A DNA stretch of 64,000 nucleotides from QFOX01 sp033763655. GTDB taxonomy: Bacteria; Pseudomonadota; Alphaproteobacteria; Rickettsiales; UBA3002. Position 1 is the first letter of the stretch. Every line of letters starts with the position of its first letter. Shown piece after piece: positions 1-7,152 of the stretch. The DNA is taken from contig JANRKD010000001.1 of the NCBI GenBank assembly GCA_033763655.1, positions 124,001 to 188,000 on the forward strand, in the 5' to 3' direction. The position numbers were made by a program, and so were the translations under genes. The notes beneath the pieces were generated by a model, which saw only the letters and a list, made by a program, of their open reading frames with translations, did not search any database and had not been told where the DNA came from.

Positions 1-325
1 GCGGCACGGCGGGATAGCGTTCCTGCGCCGCCTCGATGCAGGCCAGCGCCGCAGGCTGGTGCAAGGGCGCCAGCGGAATATAGCTGCGCAGTTTTTCCTG
101 AACGCCCGGTGTGATAATGACCGGCTGCGTGAAATCCAGCCCGCCATGCACCACGCGGTGGCCGATTGCGACGACCTCCTGATTATCCGCGCCATGCAGC
201 CATGCGAGGGTGGTAGCCGTATCGAACGTCGTCGCCTGCCGGGTGCGTGCGAGGGTGCGCGCATCGAAAGCCGCCAGCTTGGTGTTGCTGGAACCGGCAT
301 TGCAGGTGAGGATGACGCCGTTCAT
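1..325 (-). CDS. ackA: Acetate kinase, 5' part only (runs off the window edge)
   Basis: Acetate kinase interconverts acetyl phosphate plus ADP with acetate plus ATP in the cytoplasm. Only the first 108 residues are inside the window. They begin MNGVILTCNAGSSNTKLAAF, with the phosphate-binding NAGSSNTK signature at residues 9-16, and continue to a GHRVVHGG motif near residue 58, both typical of the ASKHA-fold acetate kinase family. The ATG overlaps the TGA of the upstream phosphotransacetylase fusion as ATGA, so the two are translationally coupled. Together they form the acetyl-CoA to acetate branch. The missing C-terminal three quarters cannot be assessed here. Confidence 0.93.
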   Translation of the reverse strand, partial: MNGVILTCNAGSSNTKLAAFDARTLARTRQATTFDTATTLAWLHGADNQEVVAIGHRVVHGGLDFTQPVIITPGVQEKLRSYIPLAPLHQPAALACIEAAQERYPAVP

Positions 326-1722
326 ACGGCCTTTGCCCGCGCATAAAGCAGGGCCAGCGCGCACGAGGCAATCCGTGAATCAATGTCGCCCGAACGGCTG
401 GTGAGAATAATCGGCACCTTCGCGCCGAGCACAATGCCCGCCCCCTGCGCGCCGGAGAAATAGCGCAGTTCCTTATACAGCATATTGCCCGATTCGATGT
501 CGGGCGCGACGAGGATATCCGCATCGCCCGCCACCGCCGATACGATGCCCTTCACCGTCGCCGACTCGCGCGAGACGGCATTGTCGAACGCCAGCGGCCC
601 GTCGAGCAGGCCGCCGGTAATCTGCCCGCGCTCGGCCATTTTGCATAGCGCCGTGGCATCGAGCGTCGAGGGGATTTTTTCGTTCACCATTTCCACCGCC
701 GAAAGCAGCGCCACCTTCGGCACCCCAAGCCCAAGCGCGGCAAACAGGTCGATGGCGTTCTGCACCATGTCTTTCTTTTCCATCAGGTTCGGCTTGATGT
801 TAATCGCCGCATCGGTGAGGAACAGCGGCTTGGGATAGCTCGGCACGTCGAGCACGAACACATGGCTCATGCGCCGCCCCGTGCGCAGCCCGTGCTCGCG
901 GCTGATCGCCGCTTCTATCAGCTCATCGGTATGCAGCTTGCCCTTCATCAGCGCCTCAACCTCGCCGTTTCTGGCCATCTCGACCGCTGCTGCCGCCGCC
1001 GCATGGCTGTGCGGCGTGGAAACAATCCTGTAGGCGGAAATATCGATATGCGCGTCCTGCGCCGCTTTCCTGATTTTCGCCTCCGGCCCGACCAGCACCG
1101 GCGCGATGATGCCTGCTTTCGCCGCCGCCACCGCCCCCGAGAGCGACAGCATATCCACCGGATGCACCACCGCCACCGTGAGCGGCGGCATCCCGGCGAT
1201 TTTATCAATCAGCCATTGCTCGTAATTATGCGACGGCGTTTTCATCTGCACGTCAGGCAGCGCGGTGGCCTGCCATGCGATTTGCCTAGTCGGCGCCAGC
1301 ACCAGCGCCTCGCCTTCAAGCACATGCTCGCCGCGCTGGTTCGCGCAGAGTGTGCGGAAGGTGATATGCTTGTGCGCGTCATCTTTTTTGATCACGGTGA
1401 CGGAAGCGGTAATCATATCGCCCAGATGCACGGGTTTGAGGAAATTAAGCGTCTGGCGCAGGTAAATCGTCCCCGGCCCGGGCAATTGCATCCCAAGCAG
1501 CACCGAAAACATCGACCCCGTCCACATGCCGTGCCCGACAATCTGCTGGAAAATATCGGTCTTGGCATAGGCCTCGTCGAGATGCGCGGGGTTCATATCG
1601 CCGGTGACTACCGCAAAGAGTTGAATATCGCGTTTACTGAGCATGCGCGTCAGCGTGGCGGAATCGCCCAGCGCAATCTGGTCGTAGGTCTTGTTGGTAA
1701 TGCAGGCCTCGGGGGTAATCAT
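322..1722 (-). CDS. Bifunctional MaoC-like hydratase / phosphate acetyl(butyryl)transferase
   Basis: 466 residues. The N-terminal roughly 145 residues form a MaoC-type hot-dog domain, with the GHGMWTG stretch near residue 63. Residues from about 160 to the end match the PTA_PTB phosphotransacetylase family, including the SGNMLYKEL segment near the C-terminus. The C-terminal domain should convert acetyl-CoA or butyryl-CoA plus phosphate into the acyl phosphate for the overlapping acetate kinase. The hot-dog domain probably hydrates an enoyl-CoA or simply binds acyl-CoA. This fusion next to ackA and fabI is common in alphaproteobacteria. Length is about 150 residues more than a stand-alone phosphate butyryltransferase. 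Substrate preference (C2 or C4) is not visible from sequence. Confidence 0.9.
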   Translation of the reverse strand: MITPEACITNKTYDQIALGDSATLTRMLSKRDIQLFAVVTGDMNPAHLDEAYAKTDIFQQIVGHGMWTGSMFSVLLGMQLPGPGTIYLRQTLNFLKPVHLGDMITASVTVIKKDDAHKHITFRTLCANQRGEHVLEGEALVLAPTRQIAWQATALPDVQMKTPSHNYEQWLIDKIAGMPPLTVAVVHPVDMLSLSGAVAAAKAGIIAPVLVGPEAKIRKAAQDAHIDISAYRIVSTPHSHAAAAAAVEMARNGEVEALMKGKLHTDELIEAAISREHGLRTGRRMSHVFVLDVPSYPKPLFLTDAAINIKPNLMEKKDMVQNAIDLFAALGLGVPKVALLSAVEMVNEKIPSTLDATALCKMAERGQITGGLLDGPLAFDNAVSRESATVKGIVSAVAGDADILVAPDIESGNMLYKELRYFSGAQGAGIVLGAKVPIILTSRSGDIDSRIASCALALLYARAKAV

Positions 1723-1747
1723 GGGGTTCTTCCCTTCATCCGTTGCG

Positions 1748-2521
1748 TTAATCCATCACTTCGTAGCCGCCATCAATCAGGTGGACGCCGCCGGTGATAT
1801 TTTTTGCCAGATCGCTGACCAGAAACGCCGCCATGGCGCCGACATCCTCGATAGCAATCCGCCGGTGCAGGGGCGTTTTCAGGGCGGCGGCCTCCAGCAG
1901 CTCGTCGAAATGGGCGATGCCCGACGCCGCGCGCGTTTTCAGGGCGCCGGGCGACAGGGCGTTCACGCGGATATTTTTCTCGCCCAGTTCCGCCGCCAGA
2001 TAGCGCACACTGCTTTCGAGCGCGGCCTTGACCGGCCCCATCAGCCCATAATGATTCACCACCTGCGCTGCCCCCATATAGCTCACTGTCAGCAGGCTGC
2101 CGCCTTCTGTCATCAGCGGTTCGGCGCAGCGGGCCATGCGGATGAACGAGTGGCAGGAAATATCCATCGCGGTGAGGAACCCCTGCGATGAGCAATCCGT
2201 CACGCGGCCCTGCAAATCTTCCTTCGGCGCGAAGGCAATCGAATGCAGGAGAAAATCGAGCCGCCCCCATTGCTGCCCGATCGCCTCGAACACCGCGCCA
2301 AGCTGCGCCGCGTCGCGCACGTCGCACGGCAGGATCATCGGCGCGGCCAGTTCTTCCGCCAGTGGGCGCACATGCGGCTCGGCCTTTTCGTTCAGGTAGG
2401 TGACAGCCAGCGCCGCCCCCGCCTGCTGAAACACGCGGGCGCAGCCATAGGCAATGCTCTGCGCGTTGGCGATGCCGACGACGAGGCCTTTCTTACCTTG
2501 CAGATCGAGGATGGCAGTCAT
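1748..2521 (-). CDS. fabI: Enoyl-[acyl-carrier-protein] reductase (NADH), FabI
   Basis: 257 residues, the usual FabI length. It catalyses the last reduction of each fatty acid elongation cycle (trans-2-enoyl-ACP to acyl-ACP) in the cytoplasm. It is a short-chain dehydrogenase with the FabI-type nucleotide motif GIANAQS at residues 16-22 instead of GxxxGxG. The catalytic tyrosine and lysine are Tyr158 and Lys165 (Y-x6-K), with Tyr148 upstream. The tail LIDGGYEVMD is typical of the family. It lies 25 bp upstream of the MaoC-Pta gene on the same strand and is probably cotranscribed with it and ackA, linking fatty acid synthesis with acetyl-CoA overflow. Confidence 0.95.
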   Translation of the reverse strand: MTAILDLQGKKGLVVGIANAQSIAYGCARVFQQAGAALAVTYLNEKAEPHVRPLAEELAAPMILPCDVRDAAQLGAVFEAIGQQWGRLDFLLHSIAFAPKEDLQGRVTDCSSQGFLTAMDISCHSFIRMARCAEPLMTEGGSLLTVSYMGAAQVVNHYGLMGPVKAALESSVRYLAAELGEKNIRVNALSPGALKTRAASGIAHFDELLEAAALKTPLHRRIAIEDVGAMAAFLVSDLAKNITGGVHLIDGGYEVMD

Positions 2522-2636
2522 GATTCTCCTTCGCAGCGCCCGGTCGGCAGGTTACCATCGTTGCGGTGACTATAGGATGAAATACAGGAACTGGCCACCG
2601 AATATGATGCGCGCGGCAACGCCCTGCCTCATGCGG

Positions 2637-3272
2637 CTACAGGCCGAAGAATGCCGAGGCCGAAAGCAGCAGCCCCATCAGGAAAGCGGCGATGACCGTC
2701 GCGCTCAGCAGCGCCACCGTCAGCCCGAGGAGAACAAACAGCCCGTCGCGCTGGAGGATACCGATGGCAAACAGGCAGATCGCCAGCGCCGGGAAGGCAT
2801 TGCCAAACGGTATCGGCATCGCAATCATCAGCGACAGGATAACGCACAGCAACGCAATCAGCCGCACGGCGGGCGGCGAAGTCAACAGCATCAGCCGCGG
2901 CGTCATCACATATTCCAGCTTGCGCATGGCGGGAACCATCCGGCTACAGACGCTGCGCAGGTGGGATGTCTTAATCCGGCGGCGGGCGACACCCCCCGGC
3001 AGCCACGGAGTTTCAAGCCCCAGCACCTGCTGGAACGTCACCCATAACAGCGGCAACCCGAGCAGCGCCGAAAGCCCCGGCGCGGGCACCGGAATCAGGT
3101 TGGGCAGGGCCAGCACCAGCAGCAAAATGCCATACGCCCGGCCCGCCAACGCCTCAAGAAGCGCGCCGACGGTGGTGTGTGACGACGGGAAACGATCCGG
3201 CAGAGTGGCAAGAATATCCGAGATACGGCGGCCATTGAGCCCGCCTGCGGCAGAGGAAGGGGTGCGTTCCAT
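2637..3272 (-). CDS. ExoD-like integral membrane protein (exopolysaccharide synthesis family)
   Basis: 211 residues from the internal ATG at 3272. A longer reading frame from 3356 exists, but the family similarity starts near MERTPSS. The sequence ISDILATLPDRFP followed by VGALLEALAGRAYGI and several hydrophobic helices (about residues 45-65, 125-150, 150-170 and 180-208) matches the ExoD family (PF06055), named for a Sinorhizobium gene affecting exopolysaccharide and alkaline tolerance. The biochemical function of the family is unknown. It sits alone between fabI and a TetR regulator, all on the minus strand. Confidence 0.8.
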   Translation of the reverse strand: MERTPSSAAGGLNGRRISDILATLPDRFPSSHTTVGALLEALAGRAYGILLLVLALPNLIPVPAPGLSALLGLPLLWVTFQQVLGLETPWLPGGVARRRIKTSHLRSVCSRMVPAMRKLEYVMTPRLMLLTSPPAVRLIALLCVILSLMIAMPIPFGNAFPALAICLFAIGILQRDGLFVLLGLTVALLSATVIAAFLMGLLLSASAFFGL

Positions 3273-3389
3273 AAAAATTCCCGGCTGGGTTCTCCGGTAT
3301 GCTGCACCTGCGCATATCCGCACGGCCAGGGCGCATCCGTTTTCAGCAGAAAGCACTATAGCGGCACGTCCGATAATCGCACGGATTAT

Positions 3390-3974
3390 TTATGCCGCCA
3401 GCGGTTTGAGCGCCAACCGCAGATACTGCCGGGTCATTTGCGCATCCGTACCCGAGCGCGACCATATTTTGACCGCCAGCATGGTGATAAACAGGTAATG
3501 CGTCAGATTTTCGCTGGTTTCCCGAGTGACCAGTTGTTTGTTACGCCGCGCCTTCTTGACCAGCGCTTTGATCTGCAGGCGGATATAATCAAGCTTTTCC
3601 CGGATGTTCGCCGCCAGTTCGGGGTCGGCATTGGTCAGGTCATTCGCGGTCTGCACGAGGTAGCACCTGACAGGCATGGCGTCGTCGTCGCATTGCCCGG
3701 CAAGCGCATGGAACATATCGAGCAGGGCCAGCCGGGCGTTGTCGCGCGCCAGCAATGCCTCGAAATTGGGTTTTACATAGCGCTCGAAATAGCCGTCGAG
3801 CGTCGCCATGAAGATGGATTTCTTATCGCCGAAACTGTGATAGACCGACGCCACCGGCACACCGAGCGCCGCCGCAATATCGCGCATGGTGGTCGCTTCA
3901 TAGCCCTTGCGCCAGAACAGGTGCATACTGTTCTCCAGCGCCTCTTTTTTACAGAAGGTAAGTTTACGCCCCAT
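3390..3974 (-). CDS. TetR/AcrR family transcriptional regulator
   Basis: 194 residues. The N-terminal helix-turn-helix is clear: a helix with FWRKGYEATTMRDIAAALGV followed by the recognition part VASVYHSFGDKKSIF at roughly residues 37-52. The C-terminal ligand domain is of the TetR_C type found in many single-gene repressors. The downstream ExoD-like gene and the upstream AhpD-like gene are both on the same strand. The AhpD-like gene is the more likely target, since TetR regulators often control neighbouring redox genes, but no operator palindrome was identified with confidence. The effector is unknown. Confidence 0.87.
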   Translation of the reverse strand: MGRKLTFCKKEALENSMHLFWRKGYEATTMRDIAAALGVPVASVYHSFGDKKSIFMATLDGYFERYVKPNFEALLARDNARLALLDMFHALAGQCDDDAMPVRCYLVQTANDLTNADPELAANIREKLDYIRLQIKALVKKARRNKQLVTRETSENLTHYLFITMLAVKIWSRSGTDAQMTRQYLRLALKPLAA

Positions 3975-4014
3975 CGTGAATATACGCCTTATTTATTCCT
4001 GCATTGAACGGTAA

Positions 4015-4075
4015 GCCCCGCCGCATCGCCGCCTCCCTCCTTCACTCAAGGAAAGGCGCGGCGACACGGCGGGGC
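4015..4075 (-). terminator. GC-rich inverted repeat after the AhpD-like gene
   Basis: The arms GCCCCGCCG (4015-4023) and CGGCGGGGC (4067-4075) are exact complements. They flank a second weaker pairing of CGCCGCC with GGCGCGGCG. The hairpin lies directly downstream of the minus-strand AhpD-like gene and upstream of the tetR start. No long T-run follows, so termination is inferred only from the strength of the stem and its position. Confidence 0.4.
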
Positions 4076-4088
4076 ACTCTCCCTGCGC

Positions 4089-4658
4089 CTAGCCGGCTTT
4101 GCGCTGCTGTTTCAGGTCAATCGCACGCGGTGCGAACGCCGCATCCACCGGCGTTTTCAGGATGTGGTTGGCATAATTGCTCAGCGTTTTATGTGTCACC
4201 CCGAGCACCACTTCCATCACCTGCGCTTTGCTGTAACCCGCCGCGAGGAAGGCGGCCACCGCCGCATCGCCCACCCAGCCTTGCTTGCTCACCACCGCTT
4301 TGGTGAACTGGTGCAGGGCTTCGAGTTTCGCGTCGGCAATCGCCCGGTCGTCGCGCACGGCATTAATCACATCCGCTGGCAGTTTCTGCATGTCCGACAT
4401 AGTGGAATGTGCCGCCACGCAGTATTCGCAGCCGTTGAGGCGGCTGGCGGCAATCAGCACCACCTGTTGCTCAAGCGGGCTCAGCGTGCCTTGCGAAAAG
4501 ACGGTGGAAAGGTCGAGATAGGCCTTGAGCACATTGGGGGCCTCGGCAAAATTGCCCAGCAGGTTCGGCACAAAGCCGAATTTGCCCTGCACCGCCTCGA
4601 GAATTGGTTTGGCAGCGGCCGGTGCGGTTTCTTTGGTGTGGGGGGTAAACTGTTTCAT
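4089..4658 (-). CDS. Carboxymuconolactone decarboxylase / AhpD-like alkylhydroperoxidase family protein
   Basis: 189 residues from the ATG at 4658, chosen because an AGGAG Shine-Dalgarno lies just upstream; an upstream in-frame ATG at 4742 has no such site. The CMD/AhpD core has the redox motif C77-EY-C80 followed by His84 (CEYCVAAH), the proton-relay arrangement of AhpD-type peroxidases. The leading ETAPAAAKPILEAVQGKFGF is typical of the peroxidase-related subfamily. It probably acts as a thiol-dependent peroxidase in the cytoplasm. It is adjacent to a TetR regulator on the same strand, which may control it. Confidence 0.85.
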   Translation of the reverse strand: MKQFTPHTKETAPAAAKPILEAVQGKFGFVPNLLGNFAEAPNVLKAYLDLSTVFSQGTLSPLEQQVVLIAASRLNGCEYCVAAHSTMSDMQKLPADVINAVRDDRAIADAKLEALHQFTKAVVSKQGWVGDAAVAAFLAAGYSKAQVMEVVLGVTHKTLSNYANHILKTPVDAAFAPRAIDLKQQRKAG

Positions 4659-4800
4659 GGTAATTCTCCTCCGTAGTGGTGAGCGTGAAAAATGAAGCTT
4701 GCGAAGCGTGCGCATTGGCAACTTCATGCTGACTTCTAGCATTACTAGAACGCCAGTTCAAGAAAATAATAAAACGCATGTTCTAATAAAAGGGCGGCGC

Positions 4801-5214
4801 TCAGGCACCCGGCGGCGGGGCGGGTTCCGCCCCCTGAGAAGATACAGCGACGGCGCCCCCGCGCTCGGCAGCAATTTTCTGCACCGTTTCCATCAGCGCA
4901 TGGAATAGCGCGCGAACCAGAAACGGGGTTTTTTTCAACTGTTTCTGGATATGATCCTCGGTAATTTCTGCACACTCGACCTGCGTTTTTGCGACCGCCG
5001 TTGCCAGCCGCGTATCGCGGTTAAAAAGCGCCATTTCGCCAAAAAGGTTGGTTTTGGTTCCACCCATAATCACCTTGTGGGTGGCTTTATTCATGACCGA
5101 TAAATGCACCTCCCCCGACACGACGAGGTAGGCGGTGTTGCCTTTCTCTCCCTCCGAGAAAATTATGGTGTCGGGAGTGAATGTCACCATTTTATAGTCT
5201 GTCTCTTCCGCCAT
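4801..5214 (-). CDS. Single-domain cyclic nucleotide-binding protein
   Basis: 137 residues from the ATG at 5214, which is preceded by GGAAG; an upstream in-frame start at 5268 is less likely. The whole protein is one cNMP-binding jelly-roll (about residues 8-115). Its phosphate-binding cassette is LFGEMALFNRDTRLATAV, with the conserved Glu and Arg for the cyclic phosphate and ribose. A short Ala/Pro-rich tail follows. There is no helix-turn-helix, kinase or channel domain, so it is not a Crp-type regulator by itself. It may be a stand-alone cAMP or cGMP sensor or a partner subunit. The region upstream is shared with the divergent 48-residue membrane peptide gene. Confidence 0.82.
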   Translation of the reverse strand: MAEETDYKMVTFTPDTIIFSEGEKGNTAYLVVSGEVHLSVMNKATHKVIMGGTKTNLFGEMALFNRDTRLATAVAKTQVECAEITEDHIQKQLKKTPFLVRALFHALMETVQKIAAERGGAVAVSSQGAEPAPPPGA

Positions 5215-5517
5215 ATATTTCTTCCAATAAAGCCGATTACTAGACGCTGCCGATTGCCTGCCTTGCAAAGGCTTATCGGCTTAATTCCTTCTATATAAAA
5301 TCATTCGTTTTCCTGGTGTCAAATGTTACAGATTGCACCGCCATCTGCCCGCAGGAATCCTTCCCGTTGCCAGAAAAACCATCCGGCGGCTTATTACTGA
5401 ATATACCATTATCGTTAACATATCGTTTACATGCATCGCCCCACCTACATCCCCTTGTAACGTTTACACCGCCGCACGCGAATACCATGGCACAAACCCC
5501 GTCCGAAGGAGGCCGCC
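5215..5517. other. Intergenic region with repeated ATCGTTWACA boxes
   Basis: This 303-bp gap between two divergent genes is more AT-rich than its surroundings. It carries two abutting 11-bp direct repeats, ATCGTTAACAT (5411-5421) and ATCGTTTACAT (5422-5432). Partial copies are AACGTTTACA (5459-5468) and, more weakly, AAATGTTACA (5321-5330). No protein-coding pattern was seen apart from overlapping frames with no family signal. The arrangement looks like an operator for a regulator of the divergent genes; this is inference. Confidence 0.4.
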
Positions 5518-5664
5518 GTGACGTCCCCATCCCCATCCGACCACGAAAAAACCTCGTGCAAACAAGGCAGCTGCAGCACCGGGGCCTGTTCGCCCTGCGC
5601 CCTGATGAAATGGGTGGTGGCCGCCATGCTGCTGGTGATGATTATTTCCGAATTCGCGGGATAA
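5518..5664 (+). CDS. Small cysteine-rich single-pass membrane peptide (48 aa), unrecognised
   Basis: A 48-codon frame starts with GTG at 5518, five bases after a near-perfect Shine-Dalgarno AAGGAGG (5506-5512), and ends with TAA. The product begins MTSPSPSDHEKTSCKQGSCS and has four cysteines in the first half (C14, C19, C24 and C27). One hydrophobic helix follows (about residues 29-44, MKWVVAAMLLVMIISE). The strong ribosome site and the cysteine cluster next to a membrane helix make it a likely real gene. I do not recognise a family. It is 135 bp upstream of cyclopropane fatty acid synthase on the same strand and could be cotranscribed with it. Confidence 0.6.
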   Translation: MTSPSPSDHEKTSCKQGSCSTGACSPCALMKWVVAAMLLVMIISEFAG

Positions 5665-5799
5665 CCCCTCCTCCCGCGCGGCGCGCAGCCGCTCGCCCAT
5701 GGGTTGCCGCATCGTGTTGGACTTGCCGGTGTTTTGGCGCTAACAGTGGGGTGACGGATGCCACCTTCGCATCGGATAGTCACCTATCGGGGATACTGT

Positions 5800-7020
5800 A
5801 TGTCACTGCTCACGCGCTTTCTGCAGAAATTCATCCGCTCGGGCGAACTGATTGTCACCCTCCCGCAGGGCGAGCGGCGGTTTGGCACCCCGCGTGCGGG
5901 CCATGCGCCCGTCCACATCACCCTGGCCGATAACGCGACGGGGCGGCGCATCGCCCTGAACCCCGCCCTCGGTGCGGGCGAGGCTTTTATGGATGGCCGC
6001 CTGACCATCGCCGGCGACGACGCCATGGCCCTGCTCGACCTGTTCGGCCACAATGTGCGCTGGGACCGCGACAACCCCACCCGCGTCGCGCTGTGGCGGG
6101 TGCAGCGCTGGCTTTCGCTCTTTGCCCAGCTGAACAGCACACTGCGGGCGCGACGCAATGTCGCGCATCACTATGATCTGAACGACCGTCTTTACGACCT
6201 GTTCCTTGATGCCGACCGGCAATATAGCTGCGCCTATTACACCGACCCCTACCACGGGCTCGACCATGCACAGCGCGATAAACTCGCCCATATTGCGGCT
6301 AAACTCCGGCTTGAACCGCACCACCATGTCCTCGATATCGGCTGCGGCTGGGGCGGCATGGCACTCTACCTGCACCGCGTCGCCGGGGTACGGGTGACGG
6401 GCATCACACTCTCGGCGGAGCAGCTGAAGGTGGCGCGCGCCCGGGCCGAAGCCGCCGGGGTGGGCGATGCCGTACACTTCGAGATGATGGATTACCGCGC
6501 AGTGACCGGCAGCTTCGACCGTATTGTTTCCGTCGGCATGTTCGAGCATTTCGGCAAGCCGCATTACCGCCGCTTTTTCAAAACCCTGTATGACCGCCTG
6601 ACACCCGATGGCATTGCGCTGCTGCACACCATCGCCCGCGCCGACGGGCCGGGCGTCACCGACCCCTGGACGGCGAAATACATCTTCCCGGGCGGCTATG
6701 CGCCCGCCCTCTCCGAGGTGCTGCCCGCCATTGAATCCTCGTGGTTATGGGTGACGGATATCGAGGTGCTGCGCCTGCATTACGGCTATACGCTGCGCGA
6801 ATGGTATGCCCGTTGTCTGGCCCGCCGCCAGGAAATCGAATCGATTTACGACGCCCGATTCTACCGCATGTGGATATTCTACCTGGCCGCCGCCACAGGC
6901 GCCTTCTTCCATGACGGCCATATGAACGCACAAATCCAGCTGACGCGCCGGCGCGACGCTGTGCCGCTGACGCGCGATTATATGCAGGAGATGGAGGCGA
7001 AATACCGTGCGCTGGCCTAA
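5800..7020 (+). CDS. cfa: Cyclopropane-fatty-acyl-phospholipid synthase
   Basis: 406 residues from ATG 5800 (a GGGGATACTGT stretch precedes it; an upstream in-frame ATG at 5758 lacks family similarity). It transfers a methylene from S-adenosylmethionine onto cis double bonds of membrane phospholipid acyl chains. The N-terminal lipid-binding region (about 1-115) is followed by NVAHHYDLNDRLYDLFLD and then by the SAM motif VLDIGCGWGGMA at residues 177-188. It continues through the family blocks GITLSAEQ, VSVGMFEHFG and FPGG. Length and order match the Cfa/CmaA family. It stands just before the sphingolipid cluster but is a general membrane-modification enzyme. Confidence 0.93.
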   Translation: MSLLTRFLQKFIRSGELIVTLPQGERRFGTPRAGHAPVHITLADNATGRRIALNPALGAGEAFMDGRLTIAGDDAMALLDLFGHNVRWDRDNPTRVALWRVQRWLSLFAQLNSTLRARRNVAHHYDLNDRLYDLFLDADRQYSCAYYTDPYHGLDHAQRDKLAHIAAKLRLEPHHHVLDIGCGWGGMALYLHRVAGVRVTGITLSAEQLKVARARAEAAGVGDAVHFEMMDYRAVTGSFDRIVSVGMFEHFGKPHYRRFFKTLYDRLTPDGIALLHTIARADGPGVTDPWTAKYIFPGGYAPALSEVLPAIESSWLWVTDIEVLRLHYGYTLREWYARCLARRQEIESIYDARFYRMWIFYLAAATGAFFHDGHMNAQIQLTRRRDAVPLTRDYMQEMEAKYRALA

Positions 7021-7152
7021 AAAACAGGATGCTTATATCAGTGGATGGCGATGCACTCCGCCCTTGCATTTCTTGCCACTTGGCGGCAGATTGACGCCTT
7101 TCGTTTATCGTTAATTTATCTTTACGTCTTACAAGCAAGGTTTTTTATTTTC

